From the NCBI GenBank assembly GCA_022953095.1, contig JALJCR010000002.1, positions 1-64,000 on the forward strand: 64,000 bases of DNA, given 5' to 3'. Shown here one piece after another: positions 9,352 to 17,996 of this stretch. The position numbers and the translations under genes were made by a program. The DNA is from Qipengyuania sp. ABI-127-1. Lineage in GTDB: Bacteria; Pseudomonadota; Alphaproteobacteria; Sphingomonadales; Sphingomonadaceae. The stretch's first letter is position 1. Each line of letters begins with the position of its first letter. The notes under the pieces were generated by a model. The model was not told the DNA's origin. It was given only the letters and a program-made list of their open reading frames with translations, and searched no databases.

Positions 9352-10102
9352 GCGGCAGGTCCAGGTCGACAGGATCGGGAAGACGGGTGTTATCCGCCTC
9401 GACCGGCCCGATGTGCTCAACGCCTATACGCCCGACATGGGGGACGAGCTGGTCGACGCATTCCGCACCCTGGCGTCCGACAGCGAGGTCTGCGCCATCG
9501 TCCTGACCGGCAAGGGCAGGGCCTTTTGTGTCGGCGCCGATCGCAACTTCCTGAACGGTGAGAAGGGGCGCAACGGGCTGCGCCTCGGCGAAGAGGATTT
9601 CATCGGCGGGTTCGCGACCGAACTACTGACGATCGCCAAGCCGACCATCGCGGCGATCAACGGCAAGGCAGTCGGCCTTGGCTGTACCATGCTGTTGCCA
9701 CTCGATTTCCGGATCGCCGCGGACAGCGCAAGTTTCTCTTTCCCCTTCGCCCGTCTCGGCCTGATGCCGGGAATGGGATCGACTTTCCTGCTGCCCCGAA
9801 TCGTCGGAGATGTCGCCGCGCGCGAGATCATGTTCGGCAACGCGGTTCTGGATAGCGGGGCCGCCCTGAGGGCCGGGCTGATCGGCGAAGTGGTCGCGGA
9901 CGACCGGTTGCAGGATGCGGCCATGCGGCTCGCAGCGACATTCGAAACCGCCGACGCGGCAACGCTGGCGGCGATCAAATCCACCCTCAACGGCGCCGCC
10001 GTCCGGGCGATGAACATCGCGGTCGAAACCGAACTGCGCAAGGCGCGCGAATGCCTTGCCGCGCGATCGGCCACGCAGAAACAGGAACCAATCCCGACAT
10101 GA
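9341..10102 (+). CDS. Enoyl-CoA hydratase/isomerase family protein
   Basis: A 253-residue crotonase: GVIRLDRPDVLNAYTPDM, then AFCVGADRNF and INGKAVGLGCTMLLP, followed by FARLGLMPGMGST. The start at 9341 is chosen over an in-frame start at 9257 because it gives the family N-terminus and the usual 11-bp operon overlap. The Glu of the hydratase PEI motif appears replaced by Phe. It is one of three crotonases within 6.5 kb, consistent with several distinct CoA-ester steps. Confidence 0.87.
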   Translation: MTGKRQVQVDRIGKTGVIRLDRPDVLNAYTPDMGDELVDAFRTLASDSEVCAIVLTGKGRAFCVGADRNFLNGEKGRNGLRLGEEDFIGGFATELLTIAKPTIAAINGKAVGLGCTMLLPLDFRIAADSASFSFPFARLGLMPGMGSTFLLPRIVGDVAAREIMFGNAVLDSGAALRAGLIGEVVADDRLQDAAMRLAATFETADAATLAAIKSTLNGAAVRAMNIAVETELRKARECLAARSATQKQEPIPT

Positions 10103-10569
10103 CGAACGATACGATCCGGTACGACGATCTCAACGCCTTGGCGCAGCGTGTAGGGGGCGAGTTCGGGGCGTGGAGCCCTGCCATCGAAGTGCCGCAGCAG
10201 ATGATCGACGCATTCGCCGAAATGACCGGCGATCACCAGTGGATTCATGTCGATCCCGCACGGGCTTCCGAAACGCCGCTCGGAACCACGATTGCGCATG
10301 GCTTCCTGATTCTGGCGCTTTCCAGCGTGATCAAGAACAGTTCCGACCTGGCCATAGTCGGTCATGGCAGTGCCCTGAATTACGGGCTCGACAATGTCCG
10401 GTTCGTGTCGCCCGTGCCCTCGGGGGCACGGATACACGGCCGGACGAGAGTCGCTGCGGTGGCAGAGGAAAAAGGCGGCACCATGCTGACCGTGAGCGTC
10501 GCGATCCATGTGGTCGGTTCCGAAAAGCCAGCGGTCTGCTTCGACTGGAAGCTACTGTACCGGGCATGA
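10099..10569 (+). CDS. MaoC family (R)-specific enoyl-CoA hydratase
   Basis: A 156-residue single hot-dog MaoC protein. The hydratase-2 motif is clear: FAEMTGDHQWIHVDPARA, with Asp and His in the expected spacing, then GTTIAHGFLIL. The start at 10099 overlaps the crotonase stop as ATGA. Unlike the 6345/6857 pair it has the full active-site motif and is typical of free-standing dimeric hydratases. It probably hydrates an enoyl-CoA with R stereochemistry. Confidence 0.88.
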   Translation: MTNDTIRYDDLNALAQRVGGEFGAWSPAIEVPQQMIDAFAEMTGDHQWIHVDPARASETPLGTTIAHGFLILALSSVIKNSSDLAIVGHGSALNYGLDNVRFVSPVPSGARIHGRTRVAAVAEEKGGTMLTVSVAIHVVGSEKPAVCFDWKLLYRA

Positions 10570-10573
10570 GCCG

Positions 10574-11047
10574 ATGATCGAAAGCATACCCCTTCCGATC
10601 GTGGACGATCCCGCCGACCGGGCTTTCTGGCAAGGTTGCGACGAAGGTCGGCTGTTGGTCCAGGCCTGCAAGCAATGCGGGCACCGCCAACATCCGCCCA
10701 GGGCGATGTGTCCCGCCTGTCGCTCGATGGAGCTTGGTTGGCAGGAATGCGCGCCGACCGGGCGTCTGTGGTCCTACGTGGTCCCGCACCCGCCGCTGCT
10801 CCCCGCCTTCGCCCCGCTCGCCCCCTACGTCGTCGGGCTGATCATACCCGATGGGTTGCCGGGGATAAGGATGGTGGGGGCGATCGTCGCCTCTGCGGAA
10901 GAAGGCATCGGGTCGGTCGCGCCGGCCGAGATCGCGATCGGCGACCGGATGCGTCTCACATTTGTTCGATTGGCGGAGGATGTCGCTCTGCCCTGCTGGG
11001 TCCCGGATGCGGCCTGCGCCCCCTCTGAAAGGGAAGAAAAACCATGA
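10574..11047 (+). CDS. Zn-ribbon/OB-fold (DUF35) protein, probable aldolase or acyl-transfer partner
   Basis: A 157-residue DUF35 protein. Four cysteines at about residues 32, 35, 46 and 49 (CKQC and CPAC) form a rubredoxin-like zinc ribbon, followed by an OB-fold (GRLWSYVV ... VVGLIIPDG). In steroid degradation the DUF35 domain of ChsH2 binds and activates the Ltp2 retro-aldolase. An Ltp2-like protein is encoded downstream in the same operon at 16384, so that partnership is the best inference. The start at 10574 follows the MaoC stop by 4 bp. Confidence 0.88.
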   Translation: MIESIPLPIVDDPADRAFWQGCDEGRLLVQACKQCGHRQHPPRAMCPACRSMELGWQECAPTGRLWSYVVPHPPLLPAFAPLAPYVVGLIIPDGLPGIRMVGAIVASAEEGIGSVAPAEIAIGDRMRLTFVRLAEDVALPCWVPDAACAPSEREEKP

Positions 11048-12027
11048 AAATCAAGTCGCTCGGATATGTAGGTATTGGCACGGCGAATCCCGGTGCCTGG
11101 CGGGATTTCGCGATCGAGGTGCTTGGCATGATGGCTGCCCGCGCCGTGCCTGGCGAAGGCTGGGGCGAGCCCGGCCAGCCGCGCCCCGACACAGGGCGCC
11201 CCGAAGGGGTTGCCGAGGACGGTTCGGTCTATCTCAAGATGGACGAACGCCAATGGCGCGTGGCGGTCCACAAAAACGAGGAAGACGGCAAGCTGCTCTA
11301 TTTCGGGCTCGAACTGGACGGGCATCTCGAACTGGCGGCTGCGGTGGCGGAGTTGCGCGCCGAAGGTGTCGAGGTGCGCGAAGGGACGCCTGCGGATGCC
11401 CTGGCGCGGGCCGTGACGGGGATCGCCTATTGCGCCGATCCGTCCGGCAACCAGCTCGAACTCTATTACGGCCCGACGACCGACTACAATTTCGCATCCC
11501 CCGTGCCAGACCTCAAATTCATCGCCGGGGCGCTGGGGGTCGGCCACTTCAATCTCTTCGTCAACGACCAGGAGAAATGCTTCGATTTCTATACCCGCGT
11601 GCTCGGCTTCAAGTTGTCCGATTACATCCGCTTCGGTCCCGATGCAGCGTTGCAGTTCCTGCGCTGCAATGCCCGCCATCACAGCATCGCCATGGTCGAT
11701 ATGGGGGCGGGCAACGTGCTTCAGCACATGCTCGTCGAAATGACCGATATCGACGATGTCGGAAAGACGCTGGACCGGGCGAAGCGATATGGCCTCGATG
11801 TGGTCAGCACGCTTGGGCGGCACCGGAACGATGGCATGCTGTCGTTCTATATGCGCGCGCCGGGCGGGTTCGATGTCGAGGTCGGCTGCGGGGGCAAATT
11901 GCTCGATGAAAGCTGGTCGCCGAACGAATTCTGCGAAGGCGACGTGTGGGGGCATGACGGACTTGTCGAAGCCGTGGTCGAGGCGAGCGAAACGGCGCGG
12001 GCACGGATGCAAGCGGCAGCGTCATGA
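11044..12027 (+). CDS. Type I extradiol ring-cleavage dioxygenase (EdcB/OecC/HsaC-like)
   Basis: A 327-residue two-domain VOC-fold dioxygenase. By comparison with BphC/HsaC, the C-terminal domain keeps the two-His-one-Glu iron site: His in GVGHFNLF (about 170), His in VLQHMLVE (about 228) and Glu in FDVEVG (about 279). It also keeps the catalytic His of RHHSIA and a Tyr in LSFY. It should open a catechol-type ring next to a hydroxyl group. Coupling by ATGA to the 2-oxoacid oxidoreductase, with a P450 in the cluster, suggests 4-hydroxyestrone 4,5-dioxygenase. HsaC-type or biphenyl-type substrates are alternatives. Confidence 0.9.
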   Translation: MKIKSLGYVGIGTANPGAWRDFAIEVLGMMAARAVPGEGWGEPGQPRPDTGRPEGVAEDGSVYLKMDERQWRVAVHKNEEDGKLLYFGLELDGHLELAAAVAELRAEGVEVREGTPADALARAVTGIAYCADPSGNQLELYYGPTTDYNFASPVPDLKFIAGALGVGHFNLFVNDQEKCFDFYTRVLGFKLSDYIRFGPDAALQFLRCNARHHSIAMVDMGAGNVLQHMLVEMTDIDDVGKTLDRAKRYGLDVVSTLGRHRNDGMLSFYMRAPGGFDVEVGCGGKLLDESWSPNEFCEGDVWGHDGLVEAVVEASETARARMQAAAS

Positions 12028-15000
12028 CCAAAACAAGTATCGACTTGGAGTATCGGCTCGAAGACCGGTACACCCAGCGTTCGGGGCGCGTGTTCCTGTC
12101 GGGATCGCAAGCGCTTGTCCGCTTGCCCCTGATGCAGCGCCAGCGCGACGTTGAGGCCGGGCTCAATACTGCGGGTTTCATATCGGGTTACACCGGGTCG
12201 CCGCTCGGTGGATACGACATCGCGCTCAATCAGGTGCCCGAACTTCTCGAAGAGCATCACATCCATTTCGAGCCGGGGATCAACGAGGATCTCGGCGCCA
12301 CCGCCGTTTGGGGTTCGCAGCAGGTCGGCCTGTTCGGCAATGCGCGATATGACGGCGTTTTCGGTATCTGGTACGGCAAGGGTCCGGGCGTGGACCGCTC
12401 GGGCGACGCGCTGAAGCATGGGAGCTATTCGGGTTCCGCGCCCAATGGCGGCGTGCTGGTCCTCGCCGGGGACGATCATGGCGCGAAATCGTCCACCACG
12501 GCCCATCAGAGCGACCACGCCTTCATCCATTTCGGGATGCCCTATCTGAACCCGTCATCGGTTCAGGACTACCTCGACCTCGGCCTCCACGGCTTCGCCA
12601 TGTCCCGCCATTCCGGATGCTGGATCGGGATGAAATGCGTTACCGATATCATCGAAAGCAGCGCATCGGTCGATATCGACCCGAACCGGCCGTCGATCAC
12701 CATTCCCGAGCGCGGCGGAGGCGGACTTGGCCCGCAATGGGGCATCCCGGCCCTTGCCGCCGAAGACCGGCAGTACAACCGACGCATTCCCGCATTGCTC
12801 GAATACGTTCGGGTCAACCGCCTCAATCGAGAGGTGGTTTCGGCACCCTCCCGCACGCTGGGCATCGTGACCAGCGGCAAGGCCTATCTCGATGTCATGC
12901 AGGCGCTCGAGGACCTCGGTCTGGATGCTGCACGGTGCCGGGAACTGGGTGTCTCGGTGTTCAAGGTGGCGATGCCCTGGCCGTTGGAGCCTGATACGCT
13001 TTGCGAGTTTGCCGAGGGTCATCGCGAAATCCTGGTGGTCGAGGAAAAACGCCCGGTGATCGAGGACCAGATCGCCAGCCTCTTCGTCAACCGCGCAAAT
13101 GCGCCGCTGCTGACTGGCAAGACAGGTCCGGACGGATCGCCGCTGGTCCCGGCGATCGGCGAGACGACCCCGCTCATCGCTGCGCGGTCGATCGCTGCGA
13201 GACTCATCGCTTTGACCGGAGATGACGGCCTCCGCGCGGCGCTGGATGGTCTGGAGGCGGAAAGCGCGCCTCCGGCTCTCCCGGCGGCCACGCTGGCCCG
13301 GATGCCGAGCTTCTGCGCCGGTTGCCCGCACAACCGGTCGACCAAAGTGCCCGATGGTAGCGTGGCCTTCGGCGGTATCGGTTGCCACGGGATGGCCACC
13401 TTCCTGCCCGAGCGGAACACGCCGACGCTGTTCCAGATGGGCGGCGAAGGAGCGCCCTGGATCGGCATATCGCCTTTCACCGGCACCGATCATATCTTCC
13501 AGAATTTAGGTGACGGGACCTACTATCACTCGGGCCTGCTCGCCATTCGCGCGGCTGCCGCCGCGGGCGTCAACATCACCTATAAGATCCTCGCCAACGA
13601 TGCGATCGCGATGACCGGCGGGCAGGAGATAGCGGGCCAGATGCGGGTCGATACGTTGAGCCGGCAGATCCACGCCGAAGGTGTCAAAGCGATTGCCGTT
13701 GTTTCCGATGAACCCGATACCTATCCACCGGATGCAAGCTTCGCACCGGGGACCACGATCCATCACCGCGATGAGATGGACGCCGTCCAGCGCCGGATGC
13801 GCGATACGCCGGGCGTGACGGCGATCATCTACGATCAGAATTGCGCCACCGAATTGCGGCGTCGGCGCAAGCGGGGGCTGGCGCCCGACCCGGATTCGCG
13901 GCCCTTCATCAATACCCGCGTATGCGAAGGCTGCGGCGATTGTTCGGTGCAATCGAATTGCATCGCATTGGAGCCTGTCGAGACTCGCTTTGGTCGCAAG
14001 CGCCGCGTCAACCAGTCGGCCTGCAACAAGGATTTTTCCTGCACCGATGGCTATTGCCCCAGCTTCGTCGTCGTGAATGGCGGGCAGCCGCGCAAGCGGT
14101 CGGACGGGCAGCAGGACTACACGCGCTATGCCGATGCGCTGCCCCATCCCGAAGCGGCATCGACCGACACGCCCTTCAGCCTGCTGGTGACCGGTATCGG
14201 TGGGGCCGGCGTGGTCACGCTGGGGGCAATCCTCGGCATGGCGGCGCATCTGGAAGGCAAGGGGGCGTCGGTCCTTGATGTGACCGGTCTGGCGCAGCGC
14301 AATGGCCCGGTGACCAGCCATGTGAAGATCGCCAATTCGCCGCAGGCGCTCAAGACGAGCAGGATCGGCCGCGCCGATCTGGTGATCGGCAGCGACATGG
14401 TGGTAACGGCATCGGCCGATGTGCTTGGGCGGATGCGCAAGCGGACCACGAAAGCCGTGGTCAACAGCCGGGTGGCGCCCACTTCGGACTTTGCGACCAA
14501 CCCCGATCTCGATCTCGGCACGGACGAGATGGAGCGGGCTATCGCGCAACGTTCCGCCGATTGCGACTTCATCGAAGCCGGACGCCTGGCCTACGCGCTG
14601 ACCGGGAACGAAGTGGCGGCCAATCTCATGCTCGTGGGGTTTGCCGCCCAGCGCGGATGGCTGCCGGTTTCGCTCGACGCCCTTGATCGCGCCATCCAAC
14701 TGAACGGTGCCGCCGTCGAGATGAACCGTGCCTCCGTTGCCTGGGGGCGCTTGCTGGCGCATGATCCGGCTCTTGTCGCGGAGCTTGTCGCGGCGAAGAA
14801 CATCGCCGATCCGCAGCCCGTGTCGCTCGACGATCTGATCGCCGACTATGCGCAGGAACTGGAAGCCTATCAGGATCGGGCCTACGCGCAGCGATATGTC
14901 GATCTCGTAGCGCAAGTGCGCGCCGCAGAGAGCGCCCTGGCCGGGAACGATGGCCGGTTCGCGACCGCTGTGGCCCGATATTACTACAAACTGTTGGCCT

Positions 15001-15509
15001 ATAAGGACGAGTATGAAGTCGCCCGCCATCTGAGCAGCGATGCATTTCGCGACGCGATCGCGGAAGAATTCGAGGGCGAATATTCGATCGAATTCCTGAT
15101 GGCCCCGCCGATCCTGCAGCGGCGCGATCCGGTTACCGGGCGTTATCCCAAACGCCGGTTCGGTAGCTGGATATTGCCCGCGCTGAAGCTGCTATCCCGC
15201 TTCAAGCGCCTGCGCGGCACCCCTTTCGATCCGTTCGGCTATGCGGCCCATCGCAAAATGGAACGGGGGCTCATCGCGCAATATGAAAGCGACATCGCCA
15301 TGGCGATCGAGCGGTTGGACGCCGAGCGATACGAAGCTGCGACCGAGATCGCGAGCTGGCCGGAACTCGTGCGCGGATACGACACGGTGAAGGACGAGCA
15401 TATCGCGGCGCTCGAGGAAAAGCGGGGCGGCCTGCTGGCAAGCCTGGCCGACCCCGTGGCCACAATACCATCGCGCATCGCCGCTGACAGGAAGGAAAAA
15501 GTGTCATGA
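12024..15509 (+). CDS. Indolepyruvate:ferredoxin oxidoreductase family protein, alpha-gamma fusion (EdcC-like)
   Basis: A 1161-residue fused 2-oxoacid oxidoreductase. The order is an N-terminal pyrimidine-type domain (SGYTGSPLGGYD), a TPP-binding domain (GGIGCHGMATFLPERN near 450, GDGTYYHSG), a cysteine-rich iron-sulfur segment near 630-680 (VCEGCGDC ... CTDGYCPS), a gamma-type domain starting near 720 (VTGIGGAGVVTLG) and a DUF6537-like C-terminus. It would decarboxylate a 2-oxoacid oxidatively to an acyl-CoA, reducing ferredoxin. Tight coupling to the extradiol dioxygenase matches the estrogen pathway, where the meta-cleavage product is converted to a CoA ester. It is joined by ATGA overlaps on both sides. 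Amino-acid catabolism is the alternative for the family. Confidence 0.92.
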   Translation: MTKTSIDLEYRLEDRYTQRSGRVFLSGSQALVRLPLMQRQRDVEAGLNTAGFISGYTGSPLGGYDIALNQVPELLEEHHIHFEPGINEDLGATAVWGSQQVGLFGNARYDGVFGIWYGKGPGVDRSGDALKHGSYSGSAPNGGVLVLAGDDHGAKSSTTAHQSDHAFIHFGMPYLNPSSVQDYLDLGLHGFAMSRHSGCWIGMKCVTDIIESSASVDIDPNRPSITIPERGGGGLGPQWGIPALAAEDRQYNRRIPALLEYVRVNRLNREVVSAPSRTLGIVTSGKAYLDVMQALEDLGLDAARCRELGVSVFKVAMPWPLEPDTLCEFAEGHREILVVEEKRPVIEDQIASLFVNRANAPLLTGKTGPDGSPLVPAIGETTPLIAARSIAARLIALTGDDGLRAALDGLEAESAPPALPAATLARMPSFCAGCPHNRSTKVPDGSVAFGGIGCHGMATFLPERNTPTLFQMGGEGAPWIGISPFTGTDHIFQNLGDGTYYHSGLLAIRAAAAAGVNITYKILANDAIAMTGGQEIAGQMRVDTLSRQIHAEGVKAIAVVSDEPDTYPPDASFAPGTTIHHRDEMDAVQRRMRDTPGVTAIIYDQNCATELRRRRKRGLAPDPDSRPFINTRVCEGCGDCSVQSNCIALEPVETRFGRKRRVNQSACNKDFSCTDGYCPSFVVVNGGQPRKRSDGQQDYTRYADALPHPEAASTDTPFSLLVTGIGGAGVVTLGAILGMAAHLEGKGASVLDVTGLAQRNGPVTSHVKIANSPQALKTSRIGRADLVIGSDMVVTASADVLGRMRKRTTKAVVNSRVAPTSDFATNPDLDLGTDEMERAIAQRSADCDFIEAGRLAYALTGNEVAANLMLVGFAAQRGWLPVSLDALDRAIQLNGAAVEMNRASVAWGRLLAHDPALVAELVAAKNIADPQPVSLDDLIADYAQELEAYQDRAYAQRYVDLVAQVRAAESALAGNDGRFATAVARYYYKLLAYKDEYEVARHLSSDAFRDAIAEEFEGEYSIEFLMAPPILQRRDPVTGRYPKRRFGSWILPALKLLSRFKRLRGTPFDPFGYAAHRKMERGLIAQYESDIAMAIERLDAERYEAATEIASWPELVRGYDTVKDEHIAALEEKRGGLLASLADPVATIPSRIAADRKEKVS

Positions 15510-16387
15510 GCATACTCGATGGGAAAGCCGCCATCGTGACCGGTGGCGGACGCGGCATCGGCAAGGGGCATTGCCTGGCTCTGGCGCGCTGCGGTGCCAG
15601 TGTGATCGTGAACGATATCGATCGCAGTGTCGCGGCGGAGACTGTGGAGGCGATCGAGGCATCGGGCGGAAAGGCTGCGGCCAGCGATGCCAATATCGCA
15701 TCGCGCGAGGGCGCGGAGGCCCTGATCGGGCAGTGTGTCGATGCGTTTGGCGCAGTCGATATTCTGGTCAACAATGCCGGCAATCTGCGCGATCGATCCT
15801 TCCTCAAAATGAGCGACGAGGAATTCGATTCCGTCTGGCAGGTTCATGTCAAAGGCACCTTCTGGTGCAGTCAAACTGCCGCCCTGGCAATGCGAGAGGC
15901 GGGGCGCGGCGGAGCGATCGTCAACACGACATCGGGCGCACATTTCGGCAGCTTCGGCCAGACGAACTATGCGGCCGCCAAGGGCGCCATCGCCTCAATG
16001 ACCTATACCTGGGCGCTCGAACTGGCCCGATACGGCATCCGCGTGAATGCTATCGGACCAACGGGCACAACGCGTATGTCGGACACTTTCGCGGGCAAGC
16101 CATTGCCGTTCGTCGATCCCGGCCTAAACGGCGATCTGGTCGCCTTTCTGTGCAGCGATCTGGCGCAAAGTGTCAGCGGTCAGATCTTCGGATCGGGCGG
16201 CGAACGTGTCGCGCATATGGTCCAGCCGCACTATGGCAAGACGCTGATCCGCGAGGGAGGCTGGACTCTCGAGGCGTTGCAGGATCACTTCCTGCCGCAC
16301 CTTGCCAGCCAGTTCGGGCCTCTCGGCATGCTTGGGCAACCCTATCCCTTCCACGATGGCGTGTCGCCGCAGAGAAAAGAGGCGTGA
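15506..16387 (+). CDS. Short-chain dehydrogenase, 17-beta-HSD4/multifunctional-protein type
   Basis: A 293-residue SDR with TGGGRGIGKG near residue 12, NNAGNLRDRSF and catalytic YAAAK. The NNAGILRDRSF-like segment is characteristic of the hydroxyacyl-CoA or hydroxysteroid dehydrogenase domain of peroxisomal multifunctional enzyme 2. The C-terminal tail past the SDR core (about residues 240-293) is longer than usual. It probably oxidises a 3-hydroxyacyl-CoA produced by the MaoC hydratases, or a steroid hydroxyl. It overlaps its neighbours by ATGA and GTGA. Confidence 0.88.
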   Translation: MSILDGKAAIVTGGGRGIGKGHCLALARCGASVIVNDIDRSVAAETVEAIEASGGKAAASDANIASREGAEALIGQCVDAFGAVDILVNNAGNLRDRSFLKMSDEEFDSVWQVHVKGTFWCSQTAALAMREAGRGGAIVNTTSGAHFGSFGQTNYAAAKGAIASMTYTWALELARYGIRVNAIGPTGTTRMSDTFAGKPLPFVDPGLNGDLVAFLCSDLAQSVSGQIFGSGGERVAHMVQPHYGKTLIREGGWTLEALQDHFLPHLASQFGPLGMLGQPYPFHDGVSPQRKEA

Positions 16388-17547
16388 GCGATCGCGCCGC
16401 CCTGAAAGACCGGACTGCGATCGTCGGTATCGGGCAGACGGAGTTCGGCAAGAACCTGGAGCATACAGAGCTTCAGTTGGCGTGCATGGCGATCCGCAAC
16501 GCACTGGACGATGCCGGGATAGACGCGTCAGACGTGGACGCTCTGGGATGCTTCACGCAGGAAACGACTCCGGAGTTCGAGATCGCGCGCAATCTGGGCT
16601 TCGGAGAACTGCATTTCTTCAGTCAGGTGGCACATGGCGGGGGAGCGGTGTGCGGCGCGATCGGACAGGTTGCCATGGCGATCGCGCTCGGCATCGCAAA
16701 AGTCGGTGTGGTGTGGCGGTCCCGCAAGCGCGGCGACCCTTCCAAACGGCAATGGGCGGGTGTCCAGCCGAGGATCGACGATCATTGGAAATGGTCGCGC
16801 CCGCACGGCCTGTCGCGTCCGGTGGACGAGGTGGCCATGCTCATGCGGCGCTACATGCACGATCATGGGGCGACACGCGAGCAGCTCGCTGCGGTTGCAC
16901 TGACCCAGCGGGCCTATGCCAGGCGCAACCCCGATGCGCTCATGCGCGACAGGGAAATGGGCCTCGAGGATTATCTAGAGGCCCGGATGATTTCCGATCC
17001 GCTGTGCCTGTTCGACAATTGTCTGGAGAGCGACGGGGCCATTGCCATCGTCCTGACAGCGACGGATCGCGCTGCGGATTGCAGACATCGTCCGGCGCTG
17101 ATCCATGCCTTTTCGCAGGGGATGAGCCGCGAACACCAGCTTATGACCGATTATCACGGGGCCGATCCGTTCGTGAGTTCCTCGTCGGCGACGGCCCGGA
17201 ACCTGTGGCGCCATTCCGATCTGGCGCCGCCGGATATCGATGTCGCGCAGATTTACGATGCCTTCTCGCCGCTGGTCCTGTTCAGCCTCGAAAATTACGG
17301 CTTTTGCGGGAGGGGCGAGGCTGCGGCAATGGCCGGATCGGGCGCTCTCGGGGAGGGCGGACAGTTGCCAGTGAACACTTCGGGAGGCAGCCTTTCCGAA
17401 GTCTATCTGCACGGCGCCAATCTGGTGACCGAAGCTGTACGCCAGATCAGGGGAACCTCGCCCAACCAGGTTTCCGATGCACGAAACTGCTTCATCAGCA
17501 CCTGCGACAGCACGCCCAATGGTGCCCTCATTCTTCGCCGGCAATAG
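16384..17547 (+). CDS. Ltp2-type steroid retro-aldolase (thiolase-fold lipid-transfer protein)
   Basis: A 387-residue thiolase-fold protein starting at a GTG that overlaps the SDR stop (GTGA). It closely resembles mycobacterial Ltp2: TAIVGIGQTEFGKN, FSQVAHGGGAVC, RRYMHDHGAT, QIYDAFSPLVLFSLENYGFC and LPVNTSGGSLSE. Ltp2 enzymes are not thiolases; they cleave a 3-hydroxyacyl-CoA by retro-aldol reaction and need a DUF35 partner, here probably the 10574 product. This implies removal of a side chain or ring remnant carrying a tertiary alcohol. A long upstream in-frame extension (to 15571) lies inside the SDR gene and is not real. Confidence 0.88.
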   Translation: MSDRAALKDRTAIVGIGQTEFGKNLEHTELQLACMAIRNALDDAGIDASDVDALGCFTQETTPEFEIARNLGFGELHFFSQVAHGGGAVCGAIGQVAMAIALGIAKVGVVWRSRKRGDPSKRQWAGVQPRIDDHWKWSRPHGLSRPVDEVAMLMRRYMHDHGATREQLAAVALTQRAYARRNPDALMRDREMGLEDYLEARMISDPLCLFDNCLESDGAIAIVLTATDRAADCRHRPALIHAFSQGMSREHQLMTDYHGADPFVSSSSATARNLWRHSDLAPPDIDVAQIYDAFSPLVLFSLENYGFCGRGEAAAMAGSGALGEGGQLPVNTSGGSLSEVYLHGANLVTEAVRQIRGTSPNQVSDARNCFISTCDSTPNGALILRRQ

Positions 17548-17558
17548 GGGAGATTGCA

Positions 17559-17993
17559 ATGGAAACAGCACTGGAACACCGCGCGTTCGATGTCGGTTTT
17601 GTAACGCGAGATGCCGAACCCATGCAGCGATTCTATCAGGATGTGCTGGGACTGCAGCACGTTGCGACGATCCCCCTCGGGCCGGATACGCTGATCAAAC
17701 TCGCCTATGGCCGCAGCACCCTGAAACTCTACGTTCCGGCCGCGCCACCGGCACCGAGTGCCGATCCGGAGCGATGGGCCTCGCACGCCGGTATTCGCTA
17801 CGTCACGGTTCCCGTGGACGATGCGCGTGCGACACTCGAGAGATGCCGCAATGCGGGGGCTCCAATCTACTCCGAAATCGTCGAGCTGCCCGCGGATAGA
17901 AGGGCGGCCATCGTCGGCGATCCAGATGGGAATGCCATTGAGCTATTCGAGGATCCGGCCAGTATGGTGCGGTCAACTGAGGAGAGACCGTAA
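17559..17993 (+). CDS. VOC (glyoxalase/bleomycin-resistance fold) family protein
   Basis: A 144-residue single VOC module: FDVGFVTRDAEPMQRFYQDVLGLQ at the N-terminus and AIVGDPDGNAIELFED at the C-terminus, the usual betaalphabetabetabeta pattern with a terminal Glu metal ligand. A good ribosome binding site (AGGGGAGA) precedes the ATG. Members include methylmalonyl-CoA epimerases, isomerases and dioxygenases. In this operon a CoA-ester epimerase or isomerase role is possible, but no specific function can be assigned. Confidence 0.75.
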   Translation: METALEHRAFDVGFVTRDAEPMQRFYQDVLGLQHVATIPLGPDTLIKLAYGRSTLKLYVPAAPPAPSADPERWASHAGIRYVTVPVDDARATLERCRNAGAPIYSEIVELPADRRAAIVGDPDGNAIELFEDPASMVRSTEERP

Positions 17994-17996
17994 GCC

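Noticed and set aside
10825..12012. 395-codon minus-strand open frame opposite the extradiol dioxygenase
   Set aside because: The plus-strand gene has the full iron site and operon overlaps; the antisense frame has no ribosome binding site or domain.
13506..15029. 507-codon open frame on the minus strand opposite the 2-oxoacid oxidoreductase
   Set aside because: It lies entirely antisense to a gene with clear TPP and gamma-domain motifs, has no family resemblance, and is explained by the high GC of the third codon position.
15571..16383. N-terminal extension of the Ltp2-like protein to 15571
   Set aside because: The extra 271 residues are an out-of-frame reading of the SDR gene; the Ltp2 family N-terminus starts right after the GTG at 16384.
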